From positions 496,001 through 560,000 of the forward strand of contig NZ_CANMSY010000003.1 of assembly GCF_947500705.1 (NCBI RefSeq): a DNA stretch of 64,000 nt, given 5' to 3'. This document shows, piece after piece, positions 17,364 through 27,137 of this stretch (position 1 is its first letter; each line of letters starts with the position of its first letter). The notes beneath the pieces are model-generated. The model saw only the letters and a program-made list of their open reading frames with translations. It did not search any database and was not told the origin of the DNA. Made by a program: the position numbers and the translations under genes. The stretch is from an uncultured Brachybacterium sp. (GTDB lineage: Bacteria > Actinomycetota > Actinomycetes > Actinomycetales > Dermabacteraceae).

Positions 17364-17972
17364 TCAGCTCGCGTTCTCGACCTCGATCTCCAGCCCGGCA
17401 TCGGCGGGGCCGACGGTGACCAGCCACAGGTGCTCGACGCCCTCGTCGGCATAGGCGATGCACTCGGCGTCGTAGTCCGCGACACCGGTGTCCACGCCGT
17501 CACCGCACTCGACGTCGAGGCTCATCTCCTCCGGGCCGCGGTTCTCGGCCTCGGCCTCGAGCAGGGCCGCGAGCTCCTCGGCGCTGAGCACCTTGGTGTC
17601 ATGCCCGAAACCCCAGCTCCCCTCGAAGAGGTTCTCATCCGTCGCGTCACCGTCATCCGTGCCGTCGTCGGGCTCGTCGGCCTCCGGATCGTCGCTGGTC
17701 CCGCCGCCTCCGTCGCTCGACTCCGGTGCGGGCTCCGTGGACTGTTCGGAGGTCGGAGCGGCCTCGGTCGTCTCTCCGCCGGGTTCCCCGGCCGGCTCCT
17801 CGGTGCCGGCGCCTCCGCACCCGGCGATGAGGGCCGCCGCGGCGGCGATGCCCGCGAGGGGTGACAGGAGCCGTCGGCACCCTCTCCCTCGCACCGTGCG
17901 GGACGCGCGCGAACGGCCCTCCAGGCCGATGCATGCTGCGCTCGGCGTGCTCTCGTTTCCGTTCCTGGCCAT
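17364..17972 (-). CDS. Small acidic lipoprotein
   Basis: 202 residues from an ATG behind GGAAGGGG. The N-terminal 40 residues are polar and basic, then a hydrophobic signal ends in a lipobox LIAGC (about residue 56). After it comes a Thr/Glu/Asp/Pro-rich linker of about 60 residues and a C-terminal domain with two cysteines (DVECGDGVD and DAECIAYAD) that could form a disulfide. I do not recognise the family. The gene is inserted on the opposite strand between the two GDPD genes. The long N-region before the signal is odd; an internal start is possible. Confidence 0.65.
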   Translation of the reverse strand: MARNGNESTPSAACIGLEGRSRASRTVRGRGCRRLLSPLAGIAAAAALIAGCGGAGTEEPAGEPGGETTEAAPTSEQSTEPAPESSDGGGGTSDDPEADEPDDGTDDGDATDENLFEGSWGFGHDTKVLSAEELAALLEAEAENRGPEEMSLDVECGDGVDTGVADYDAECIAYADEGVEHLWLVTVGPADAGLEIEVENAS

Positions 17973-18211
17973 CGGGATCCCCTTCCCGGGCGGTCTGCCC
18001 GGTCGGTGCCCGCCCGGTCCGACGGACATCGCACCCCGTGTCGGAGTGCAGGGGAACAGTGTGGCGCAGGCCATCCTGGTCGTCCAGGGTTCCGCCGTAT
18101 GCCGCCCTCGACGGCGCTGCGGCACCTCCAGCGTCTGCCCGTCCGCGTCCGTCCCGTGCAGTCCTCTCTTGTTCAGTTCCCTCCCGTCGGCCCCAATCTC
18201 CCAGGAGTGTC

Positions 18212-18952
18212 ATGACCCCGCAGTCCGTCCCCTCCCTGCCGCAGCGTCCCGCCATCGTGGGCCACCGCGGCGCCTCCGCCCATGCCCCCGAGAACACGCT
18301 GCTCGCGTTCCGGAGGGCGATCGAGGATGGCGCCCAGCTGCTCGAGTGTGATGTGCACCTGAGCGCCGACGGGCAGGTGGTGGTGATGCACGACGAGACC
18401 ATCGACCGCACCGCGGCCGAGGACTCCCCGCTGCGCACCGGGGCGATCGGTGAGCTCACGAGGGCCGAGCTGGACACCGTGGTGCTGGATGAGGGGGAGC
18501 GCGTCCCCTCCCTCGCGGAGCTGCTGGAGATGACCACCGTCCCCGTCTTCATCGAGGTCAAGGTCGCCGCAGCAGCGACGGCGGTCGCCGCGCTGCTGTG
18601 CGCCCTGCCTGCCGGCTCCCCGGCCGCCGCCTCCACCGTCATCTCCTTCCACGCCGACGCCCTCGCGGAGATCCGTCGCGGCTCCGAGGTCGCCGTCTCG
18701 TATCTCGTGGGGCAGATCGATGAGCAGGCGATCATCACCGCGCGCGAGCTCGGGGCGGCAGGGATCGGCCCGGCGATCGCCGGTCTCAGCCTCCGCGCCG
18801 CGGAGGCCGTGCACGAGGCGGGGCTGACGCTGAATCCCTGGACGGTCAACTCCGTCACGCAGCTCGATGTCGCTCTCGCCTGCGGCGTGGACACGATCAC
18901 CACCGATGACCCTGCCTGGCTGCAGCGGGAGCTCGACGTCCGCCTGGGATGA
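18212..18952 (+). CDS. Glycerophosphodiester phosphodiesterase (copy 2)
   Basis: 246 residues, a close paralog of the GDPD 1.7 kb upstream. It keeps VGHRGASAHAPENT, LECDVHLSADGQ and VMHDETIDRT, and the C-terminal NPWTVN / GVDTITTDDP end of the barrel. The start is the ATG after AGGAG; the frame is open further upstream without support. The hydrolysis and products are those of copy 1. It is shorter in the middle than copy 1. The two copies probably arose by duplication and were separated by the lipoprotein gene. Confidence 0.92.
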   Translation: MTPQSVPSLPQRPAIVGHRGASAHAPENTLLAFRRAIEDGAQLLECDVHLSADGQVVVMHDETIDRTAAEDSPLRTGAIGELTRAELDTVVLDEGERVPSLAELLEMTTVPVFIEVKVAAAATAVAALLCALPAGSPAAASTVISFHADALAEIRRGSEVAVSYLVGQIDEQAIITARELGAAGIGPAIAGLSLRAAEAVHEAGLTLNPWTVNSVTQLDVALACGVDTITTDDPAWLQRELDVRLG

Positions 18953-19039
18953 GGACATCGGCGGTTCGCCGCCTCCTCCGGCTGCGGAAGGGCCATGCGC
19001 GACGGGTCAAGATCGCGTGACCTGTGAAGTCGAGAAGCT

Positions 19040-19079
19040 TTGACATTTTCTGTCAAGAACCCTTGACTCATATGTCAAG
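19040..19079 (+). promoter_or_regulatory. Twin inverted-repeat operators with promoter
   Basis: Two palindromes share TTGAC arms: TTGACATTTTCTGTCAA (19040-19056) and CTTGACTCATATGTCAAG (19062-19079), centred about 22 bp apart, two helical turns. TTGACT (19063-19068) inside the second is also a -35 element, with a 17-bp spacer to TTACAT (19086-19091), 7 bases before the next ATG. This predicts a repressible, leaderless promoter, most likely bound by the Xre protein encoded in the operon. Confidence 0.65.
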
Positions 19080-19098
19080 GACCTCTTACATTTGGGGC

Positions 19099-19500
19099 AT
19101 GACGACAACGACCCGCACCCCCGCCGCCCGCACCCGCGCGCACCGCGCCTTCGCCGTCCGTTTCGCCGTGGGCATGGCGCTCTACCTCATCGGCCTCTTC
19201 CTCGCCTATCTCGCCCAGGGGGCAGGCTTCCCCGCCTGGATCCCGGCGCTCCTGGTGGTGCCGGCCATAGTTCTCATGGCCTGGTCGAACATCAGCATGT
19301 ACCGCAGCGGGGACGAGTTCGAGCGCCGCAAGATCGCCGAAGCCGTGATGCTCGCCTTCGTGGTCTCCACCGGACTGATCCTCGCCGTCGGTTTCTTGCA
19401 GTTCTTCCTGCTGCCGGAGATGAACTGGATCTTCGCCTTCTCGATCCTGATGCTCTCGTGGCTCGTGGGCACCGTCGTCTCCGCCGTCCGTTACCGCTGA
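19099..19500 (+). CDS. Small four-helix membrane protein
   Basis: 133 residues with a short basic head and four membrane segments (about 18-38, 42-60, 82-103, 109-127). The loop SMYRSGDEFERRKIAEAV between the second and third segments is charged and is typical of small membrane proteins paired with Xre regulators in actinobacteria. Its function is unknown. It is the first gene of a two-gene operon, starts without a leader at an ATG 7 bases after the -10 element, and is followed after 12 bases by the regulator gene. Confidence 0.8.
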   Translation: MTTTTRTPAARTRAHRAFAVRFAVGMALYLIGLFLAYLAQGAGFPAWIPALLVVPAIVLMAWSNISMYRSGDEFERRKIAEAVMLAFVVSTGLILAVGFLQFFLLPEMNWIFAFSILMLSWLVGTVVSAVRYR

Positions 19501-19512
19501 GAGGAGTTGGTC

Positions 19513-19725
19513 ATGCGCAACGACCTCAAGGCCCGCCGCGCTGAGCGCCGCTGGTCCCAGGCCGAGCTCGGCAAGGCCCTCGGCGTCTCCCGGCAGACGG
19601 TGATCGCCATCGAGAACGACAAGTACGACCCCTCGCTCCCGCTCGCGTTCAAGCTCGCCGCCCTCTTCGAGTGCCCGATCGAGGAGATCTTCGTGCCCGA
19701 CGAGGAGGGGCCCATAGCCTCCTGA
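19513..19725 (+). CDS. Xre-type HTH regulator (YozG/PlaR-like)
   Basis: 70 residues, little more than one helix-turn-helix: RRAERRWSQAELGKALGVSR with recognition helix RQTVIAIENDKYDPSLPLAF, then the FECPIEEIF end typical of this short Xre subfamily. The ATG follows GAGGAG with 6-base spacing; a TTG two codons earlier is possible. It lies 12 bases after the membrane protein gene. Family members of this size often repress their own operon, and the twin operators upstream fit such a role. Confidence 0.9.
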   Translation: MRNDLKARRAERRWSQAELGKALGVSRQTVIAIENDKYDPSLPLAFKLAALFECPIEEIFVPDEEGPIAS

Positions 19726-21374
<1,649 letters not shown>

Positions 21375-21385
21375 GCCGATCGCCC

Positions 21386-21412
21386 TGCGCACCGGCCGCT
21401 CGCCGGTGCGCA
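21386..21412 (+). terminator. Perfect hairpin after gdhA
   Basis: An 11-bp perfect stem TGCGCACCGGC / GCCGGTGCGCA with a 5-base loop, 12 bases after the gdhA stop. It is followed at once by a second hairpin with a T-run, so the pair likely ends gdhA transcription. Confidence 0.6.
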
Positions 21413-21415
21413 CCT

Positions 21416-21471
21416 GGGCCCTTCGAGTGGTCGACCCGTCTCCGTGCGGGTCGTCCGCTCGAGGGGCCTTT
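21416..21471 (+). terminator. Nested-stem terminator after gdhA
   Basis: Outer arms GGCCCTTCGAG and CTCGAGGGGCC pair with one G-U, an inner GACCCG/CGGGTC stem lies between, and TTT follows. This is the likely main intrinsic terminator of gdhA. Confidence 0.65.
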
Positions 21472-21540
21472 GTCGTGCGTCGGCCAGATCTCCTGCTCGG
21501 AGGAGCGCAGCTGCAGTGACTCAGCTCACCGGTCCTGTGA

Positions 21541-21555
21541 TGGGAATGATTATCA
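21541..21555 (+). promoter_or_regulatory. Candidate Zur box 1
   Basis: TGGGAATGATTATCA matches 12 of 15 positions of the actinobacterial Zur consensus TGAAAATGATTTTCA. It is 20 bp upstream of the first start codon of the AztD-like gene, where zinc-Zur would block transcription. Confidence 0.6.
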
Positions 21556-21575
21556 TCAACTGATAGTTTCCTGTC

Positions 21576-22928
21576 ATGAACCTGATGAGAACCATTGTCA
21601 TGAAGCGGCGGGCCGTCGCCCTGCTGGGCGTCGGAGTGCTCGCTCTCTCCGCCTGTGGAGGCGGCGAGGGCGGAGGGGGCAGCGGCAGCAGCGGGGCCTC
21701 GGACGCGGGGGGAGCCGAAGCGGCACCGGCCTCGGACCGCACCGAGGTCGGTGCGCTCACCCCACGCATCGTGCTCGCCCACGAGGGCGGGGTGACCACG
21801 CTCGATTCCGCTGACGGCGCCACGCTCGGCACCGCCGAGGTCGAGGGCTACGTGCGCCTGAACCCGGCAGGGGACGGCCGGCACGTGGCCGTCAGCGCCT
21901 CCGATGCGATCACCATGTACGACACCGGCCTGCTCGCCCAGGGCCATGGCGACCACTTCCACTACTACGTCCAGGATCCTGCTCTCACCGGCCTCGCGAT
22001 CGAGGCCCCGATGCCGGGCCACGTGGTCCCGCACGGGGACCGCACTGCGCTGTTCGCCGACGGCACCGGCGCGATCACCCTCCTCGACCCCCTGGCGCTC
22101 GCCGAGGGTGACCTCGGGGTGCTCGAGGAGACGGTCACCGAGAGCCCGCACCACGGGGTGGCGGTGCCGCTGTCCGACGGGGGGCTGCTCCTCACGCAGG
22201 GCACCGAGGACGCGCGCAGCACGGTCCAGGTGCTCGACGCCGACGGTGAGGTCACCGCCGAGACCACCGACTGCCCGGGAGTGCACGGCGAGGCTGCCGC
22301 ACTGCCCACCGCGTCCGGGGACGTGATCAGTCTGGGCTGCGAGAACGGCTCCGTGATCTACCGCGACGGCGAGTTCCACAAGGTCGCGATCGAGGGTGAC
22401 TACCAGCGCTCGGGCAACCAGAAGGGCCATGCGGACTCACCCATCGTGCTCGCGGACCACAAGGTCGAGGCGGAGCCGGAGGGCGGCATCGAGCGCCCGA
22501 CGGAGATCGCGCTGATCGACACCCGCGACGCGACCCAGAAGATCGTGGACCTGGGCTCGGAGTACTGGTTCCGCTCCCTGGATCGCGGACCGAACGGTGA
22601 GGCGCTGGTGCTCACCACGGAGGGCGAGCTGAACATCCTGGATCCGGAGACCGGCGAGATGCTCCATGAGGTGCCGGTGACGGGGGAGTGGGCCGAGCCC
22701 GAGCAGTGGCAGGAGGCCGCCCCGATGATGGCCGTCGCCGACGGCACCGCCTTCGTGGTCGATCCTGCCGCGAAGAAGCTGGTCATGGTCGATGTCGCCA
22801 GCGGAGAGAGCTACCGCGAGCTCGAGCTGCCCGTCGTCCCGCACGAGATCCAGGTGACCACCGGCACCGCCTCCGGTGAGTACGAGATCGCGCCCGGAAC
22901 TGACGACCACGAGGGCCACGACCACTGA
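21576..22928 (+). CDS. aztD: AztD-like zinc metallochaperone lipoprotein
   Basis: 450 residues from the first ATG; an ATG at 21600 (442 residues) is an alternative with a tighter signal peptide. The signal ends in a lipobox LSAC. The mature protein is beta-propeller-like with repeated strand pairs (GGVTTLDSADG, GDGRHVAVSASD). It carries the His-rich stretch GHGDHFHYY and ends in DDHEGHDH, both suited to zinc. This matches AztD, which hands zinc to the AztC binding protein of the AztABC importer. No aztABC genes are in the window. A Zur-box-like site upstream fits a zinc-starvation role. Confidence 0.75.
   Translation: MNLMRTIVMKRRAVALLGVGVLALSACGGGEGGGGSGSSGASDAGGAEAAPASDRTEVGALTPRIVLAHEGGVTTLDSADGATLGTAEVEGYVRLNPAGDGRHVAVSASDAITMYDTGLLAQGHGDHFHYYVQDPALTGLAIEAPMPGHVVPHGDRTALFADGTGAITLLDPLALAEGDLGVLEETVTESPHHGVAVPLSDGGLLLTQGTEDARSTVQVLDADGEVTAETTDCPGVHGEAAALPTASGDVISLGCENGSVIYRDGEFHKVAIEGDYQRSGNQKGHADSPIVLADHKVEAEPEGGIERPTEIALIDTRDATQKIVDLGSEYWFRSLDRGPNGEALVLTTEGELNILDPETGEMLHEVPVTGEWAEPEQWQEAAPMMAVADGTAFVVDPAAKKLVMVDVASGESYRELELPVVPHEIQVTTGTASGEYEIAPGTDDHEGHDH
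21586..21600 (+). promoter_or_regulatory. Candidate Zur box 2
   Basis: TGAGAACCATTGTCA matches 11 of 15 consensus positions and is centred 45 bp after box 1. It overlaps the second possible start codon, so it is either in the leader or inside the first codons. Its weaker match makes it uncertain. Confidence 0.35.
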
Positions 22929-22954
22929 ACCCGCGACCACTGAACCCGCGACCG

Positions 22955-24559
22955 TCAGCCCTCCGGGCTCGGTGACGCCTCCCACGAGCCGATCTCGATC
23001 ACGGCCCCGCCCTCCACCCCGGCCTGCAGGTCGAAGGGGGCGGGGCCGGGGTCGTCCCCGGACGAGGTCGGGAGGAAGCTGACCGTCACCGGCACCTCCA
23101 GCGCGTCGGTGCGCACGGTGAGGGTCTGCGGGGTCTCCTGATCAGCGGCGGTGCGGTACCCGGGCCAGTACAGGCGCGAGCGGGCGGAGCTGCTCGGGGC
23201 GAGACCGATGCCGTCGGCCCTCTCCACCGCGGGCTCGAGGTGCGCGAGCGGCTCGGGCCGCAGGTCGATCTCCTCACCGCCCTGGGTCAGCATCAGCTCC
23301 GGCACTCCGCGCAGCGCGCAGCTCGTGGCACCGACGTTGGTGGCCCGCAGGGTGGCGACGGAGTTCCCGATGAGGCCGTCCCACCCCTCGGTGCCCAGCT
23401 GCAGGGACTGCGACCGACACGGCGGCAGCCCGGCCGCGTCGATCTCGGACACGGCGGTGGGAGCAGCGGTGCCGGCGAGGGCGGGGGCGGAGGGCACACG
23501 GTCGCCGGCGGCCCCTGACGACCCCTCGGCGCTGATGTCCGGGGTGCCTTCGATTCCAGGTGCTCCGGAGTCGCCGGCTCCGGTCTCGTTCCCGGTCCCG
23601 GTCTCTTTCCCGGTCTCGGAGCCGGATGCTCCGGCATACTTCCAGGCGTCGGCTGACGGGGCATCCACCGGCCGGGCGGCGAGCACGGAGGCCACCAGGA
23701 TCGCCGCGAGAGCTGCGGAGGTGAGGAGGACGCTCAAGCGCCGACGGGGACTCGCCGCTGTGCCGGCGTCCGCTGCTGCTGCTTCCTCCGCTGCGGCGTT
23801 ACGTGCCGTGTCGGGTGGGGGGCCGGTGGCAGGGGCCTGAGCGGCGGCATCGGCCCGCGGAACATCCTGCGTGCGGGGGAGGAGCCGGCCCATGAGGGCG
23901 CTCCCTGCCAGGAGCACGAAGGCCAGGACCACCGCTCCGAGCCAGGGGGAGCCGAGCAGCAGGACGGCGGCGAGGAGACCCGGCGGATGGAATGCCAGCA
24001 CCCCGCCGACGAGTGCCGGCGCCATGACTCCGAGGCCCGCTGACAGGTAGGCGGTCCGGTCGCTCTCGGCCCCGGGTCGCTGCCATCGCCAGGCGGTGAG
24101 GGTCGCGAGCAGCAGCGCGAGCAGCGCCACGGCCAGGCCGACGGGGCGGGACACCGCCAGGGCCAACCAGAGGGCGCCCCACAGCATCACCGCGGCGAGG
24201 AGCATCGGGGCGATCAGCCGGAGCAGAGCACGGCGCGATCCCTCCCGGCGGGGCACTGCCTGCCGCGGCAGGGCGACGCTGCAGAGCGCCGCTCCGAGCA
24301 GGGTCGTGAGTCCCGCGCCCGCTGCGACCCGCAGGTAGTGGCCTCGCGCGTCGGCCCAGAGATCTGTGCAGGTGGTGTCATTGCAGTCCCATGCCCACTC
24401 CGGCGAGTCTCCGAGGCGGCTCGCCCAGAGCCCGACCACGAGCAGCACCACGATCCCGGCGAGCACCAGCGCGGCGGCGAGGACACCGACGGCCGGAGGC
24501 CGGAGCCCGTAGGCGCGGCGCACATCGCGTGCGCGGGGCGGAGCGAGGGTGCGGGACAC
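22955..24559 (-). CDS. Polytopic membrane protein with C-terminal DUF4232-like domain
   Basis: 534 residues from a GTG; a TAGCGT -10 element lies 6 bases before it, so the mRNA may be leaderless. About seven membrane segments occupy residues 20-300, separated by a Pro/Ala-rich cytoplasmic loop. After the last segment (LSVLLTSAALAAILVASVLA) comes a Thr/Gly/Ser-rich spacer. The C-terminal outer domain has the DUF4232 pattern: PPCRSQSLQLGTEGWDG, then ATNVGATSCALRGVPEL with two cysteines. DUF4232 domains occur in secreted actinobacterial lipoproteins of unknown role; fusion to a membrane block like this is less usual. Confidence 0.7.
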   Translation of the reverse strand: MSRTLAPPRARDVRRAYGLRPPAVGVLAAALVLAGIVVLLVVGLWASRLGDSPEWAWDCNDTTCTDLWADARGHYLRVAAGAGLTTLLGAALCSVALPRQAVPRREGSRRALLRLIAPMLLAAVMLWGALWLALAVSRPVGLAVALLALLLATLTAWRWQRPGAESDRTAYLSAGLGVMAPALVGGVLAFHPPGLLAAVLLLGSPWLGAVVLAFVLLAGSALMGRLLPRTQDVPRADAAAQAPATGPPPDTARNAAAEEAAAADAGTAASPRRRLSVLLTSAALAAILVASVLAARPVDAPSADAWKYAGASGSETGKETGTGNETGAGDSGAPGIEGTPDISAEGSSGAAGDRVPSAPALAGTAAPTAVSEIDAAGLPPCRSQSLQLGTEGWDGLIGNSVATLRATNVGATSCALRGVPELMLTQGGEEIDLRPEPLAHLEPAVERADGIGLAPSSSARSRLYWPGYRTAADQETPQTLTVRTDALEVPVTVSFLPTSSGDDPGPAPFDLQAGVEGGAVIEIGSWEASPSPEG

Positions 24560-24683
24560 GCTCGCACGCTAGCCGAGGCTCAGCCCGCCTCCCGGCCGAT
24601 CACCCAGACCTGCACCGTTCGCGCACGGGCTCTGCACCCCTGCCGCCGCAGGGACCGTCCTGTCGCCAGGTGCAGCGGTCGGC

Positions 24684-25262
24684 TCAGCTGCTGCGGCCCA
24701 TGCGGGCCAGGACCCGGGCCTGCTCGTCGGCCCCGGGCGCGACCGGCAGCGCGTGAGAGAAGATCCCGGGCGCGTAGGCGTGCTCGCCCCAGCCGTCCAC
24801 GGCGGCGTCGATCAGAGCGATCTCCTGCGGGGTGAACCGCTCGTCGAGGCCCTGTGAGCGCGCGATGTCCCAGCGGTGCACGATCAGATCGAAGCCGTAG
24901 AACTCGATCAGGGCAGCGCCCAGGGTCGAGGGTCCGAAGGCGCTGTCGTAGGGCTGCTCGGCGACGGCGGGTTCGGCGAGGAGAGCCTCGACCTCGCCGT
25001 GGTGCACCACCCAGGCGTGGGCGGGGTCGCTCTCGGTGCCGCTCCTCAGCGCGTGGCCACGAGCGGCGAGGAACTCACGCTGTGTGGACAGGACATGCTC
25101 GAGCACGTCGCGCGCCGACCAGCCCGTGCACGGGCTGGGGGCGTCCCAGTCCGCCACGGCGTCCACGACGGCGGTGAACGGTTGCGCGCGGTCCCGGAAG
25201 GCAGCATCGGGCGAGGCCGGGGCAGGAGGCTGGATGTCTGGGGTCTGCTGGTCGATGGTCAT
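24684..25262 (-). CDS. TIGR03086/DinB-type metal-binding protein
   Basis: 192 residues from an ATG behind GAGGAG. The pattern FTAVVDAVADWDAPSPCTGWSARDVLEHVLSTQ (shown in part) is the mycothiol-dependent isomerase/DinB four-helix family: the first metal His lies in DVLEHV, and later ones near GFDLIVHRWDIARS. Such proteins use mycothiol or bacillithiol as cofactor or are of unknown activity. The gene is divergent from the AraC regulator, with only 108 bases between them, so the regulator may control it. Confidence 0.8.
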   Translation of the reverse strand: MTIDQQTPDIQPPAPASPDAAFRDRAQPFTAVVDAVADWDAPSPCTGWSARDVLEHVLSTQREFLAARGHALRSGTESDPAHAWVVHHGEVEALLAEPAVAEQPYDSAFGPSTLGAALIEFYGFDLIVHRWDIARSQGLDERFTPQEIALIDAAVDGWGEHAYAPGIFSHALPVAPGADEQARVLARMGRSS

Positions 25263-25370
25263 GGGTGCTCCTCGGATGGGCGCGGTGGGGAGCTCCCACC
25301 GGTGCCGACGAGAGTACGGAGCGGGAGATCGCGCGTCTTGAACATTTCCGACACGGCTACTGTTCTCCGC

Positions 25371-26189
25371 ATGGTCATGGAGCCCGACGACACCGACAGC
25401 ATCGGGCGCGCCCATCTGCAGGACCCTGCGGAGCGCACGCACACCATCGCTCGCCGCCCGCCCTCGGATCACCTGCGCGCGTGGATCCGTCGCTACTGGA
25501 TCCCGGTATGGGACGTCCCGGAGGGAGAGACCTCCGAGCAGACCGTGCTCCAGTACCCGGTGTGCCTGTCCATCACGACCCCCGCGTACTCCCGGTTCGT
25601 CGGCCCCCACCCCGGAGTGTCGAGGACCGTGCTCGAGGGGAGGTCCTGGGGGTTCGGGACGATGTTCGCGCCCGCCGCCGGGGCGAAGTTGTTCGGCCAG
25701 CCGGTGCGGGACCTGGCCGGCAGCTGGTGCGACCTCGACGAGGTGTCCGCCTTCGCGGGCCTGACGGGCCCCGTGCGCACGCTGATGGCGCAGGCGCCCG
25801 AGGACCCTGAGATCCATGCGCGGTGCTGCGCCCTGCTCGAAGACCGCATCGCACGGCTCGGCGCCCCGGACGAGGAGGACCTGCTGATCAACGACGTGGT
25901 CGACCTGGTCGAGCAGGACCACGGCCTGCTCACGGTGGCGCAGCTGAGCGAACGCATGAGTATCGGTGAGCGCACTCTGCAGCGGCTCACCGTGCGACGC
26001 CTCGGGCTCACCCCGCTCTGGCTGATCCGCCGACGCAGGCTCCACGATGCCTCGGCCGGGCTGCGCAGCGTCCAGTCGTTCGCCGATCTCGCGATCCGGC
26101 TCGGCTACGCCGACCAGGCCCATTTCAGTCGGGACTTCCGCGCCTCGACCGGCCTCACCCCCGGCGAGTTCGCCGCCCGCTGGAGATGA
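25371..26189 (+). CDS. AraC family transcriptional regulator
   Basis: 272 residues; a second ATG two codons later is equally possible. The N-terminal part resembles the DUF6597 cupin-like sensor of AraC proteins (ADHLRAWIRRYWIPVWDVP-like start; FGTMFAPAAGAKLFG). The C-terminal DNA-binding part has both helix-turn-helix units: LTVAQLSERMSIGERTLQRL and FADLAIRLGYADQAHFSRDF with the closing TGLTPGEFAARW. The effector is unknown. A TACTGT element sits 7 bases before the start and suggests a leaderless transcript. It is divergent from the DinB-type gene. Confidence 0.88.
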   Translation: MVMEPDDTDSIGRAHLQDPAERTHTIARRPPSDHLRAWIRRYWIPVWDVPEGETSEQTVLQYPVCLSITTPAYSRFVGPHPGVSRTVLEGRSWGFGTMFAPAAGAKLFGQPVRDLAGSWCDLDEVSAFAGLTGPVRTLMAQAPEDPEIHARCCALLEDRIARLGAPDEEDLLINDVVDLVEQDHGLLTVAQLSERMSIGERTLQRLTVRRLGLTPLWLIRRRRLHDASAGLRSVQSFADLAIRLGYADQAHFSRDFRASTGLTPGEFAARWR

Positions 26190-26210
26190 CCCCGGGGTCT
26201 GCCCCGGAGC

Positions 26211-26999
26211 TCAGAATCCCAGTCGCTCCGCCCGGGCGATGATCGCCTCGGCCGTCGCGACGGTCTGGTCCACGTACGCCTCGCCGAAGAGCTTCACATG
26301 GGCGAGCAGTCCGAAGAACAGGTGGGCGGGGAGGTCCAGCTCCCAGCCGCCGGGCAGGGGGTGCTCGGCCTCGTAGCCCTCGAAGATCTCCTCGAGGTGG
26401 GGCGTGTCGAACAGGGACAGCATCGCGAGATCCTCGAGCCGGTGCCCGCCGTGGGCGGCGGGATCGATCAGGGTCGCCCCGTCGGCGGTCCACAGCAGAT
26501 TGCCCGACCACAGGTCGCCGTGGACCCGCGCCGGCTGCTCGGTGCCCTGCCCGCTGATGCCGTCGAAGGCGCCGTCGGCGATCACATCGATCGCCTCATC
26601 GACGGTGTCGTGGCCGTCGGCGCCGAGCACACGGGTCACCGCATCGGCGAGGGGGCGCAGGCGGTCCTCGGCCCAGTAGTCCACGAAATCCGTGCGCGAC
26701 GCGGTCTCGACCGCGAAGGGGCTCTCCAGAGGACCGAAGAAGGCGGGATCAGCTGGGGTCCAGCCGAAGGCCTCCGCGCCGGCGTCGTGCAGGCGGGCGA
26801 GTCCACGGCCCAGCTCGCGGGCGGCCTCGGGGGTCGGCGGGACAGGGTCCAGACGCTCCAGGTGCAGCGCGTCCTTCTCCTCCGCGAGCACGTGGACCAC
26901 CGGCACCACCTGGGGTTCTGCGAGCCAGCGCAGTCCGGCTGCCTCGGCCGCCACGTAGCCCTTGGGCGCATTCTCGGCATGCTTCACGAAGTCACTCAT
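26211..26999 (-). CDS. Fructosamine kinase family protein
   Basis: 262 residues with a kinase-like (APH-type) fold. Visible motifs are VHVLAEEKDALHLERLD (hinge), the catalytic loop ARVHGDLWSGNLLWT and the metal site LIDPAAHGGHRLEDLAM, exactly as in fructosamine-3-kinase-type proteins. These phosphorylate sugars attached to protein amines and help remove glycation. The frame is open upstream, but the ATG giving MSDFVKH matches the family start. It ends 22 bases after the AraC gene stop (convergent) and precedes a second kinase-fold gene on the same strand. Confidence 0.88.
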   Translation of the reverse strand: MSDFVKHAENAPKGYVAAEAAGLRWLAEPQVVPVVHVLAEEKDALHLERLDPVPPTPEAARELGRGLARLHDAGAEAFGWTPADPAFFGPLESPFAVETASRTDFVDYWAEDRLRPLADAVTRVLGADGHDTVDEAIDVIADGAFDGISGQGTEQPARVHGDLWSGNLLWTADGATLIDPAAHGGHRLEDLAMLSLFDTPHLEEIFEGYEAEHPLPGGWELDLPAHLFFGLLAHVKLFGEAYVDQTVATAEAIIARAERLGF

Positions 27000-27137
27000 G
27001 GGGCCACCGTACGCAGGGCCTCCACCGAAAGCGCCACCAGGGGTGTCGCGAGGCACGGCCGGGAGCGTGCGAGCGGTCGCCGGGACGGCCCCGTCGGCCC
27101 TTTTCTCCGGCATCCCCTCGGGTCCTGCTGTCCCGCC

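Noticed and set aside
19099-19725. Toxin-antitoxin pair
   Set aside because: The membrane protein is larger and more structured than known small membrane toxins, and the Xre protein fits an autoregulator; no toxin motif is seen.
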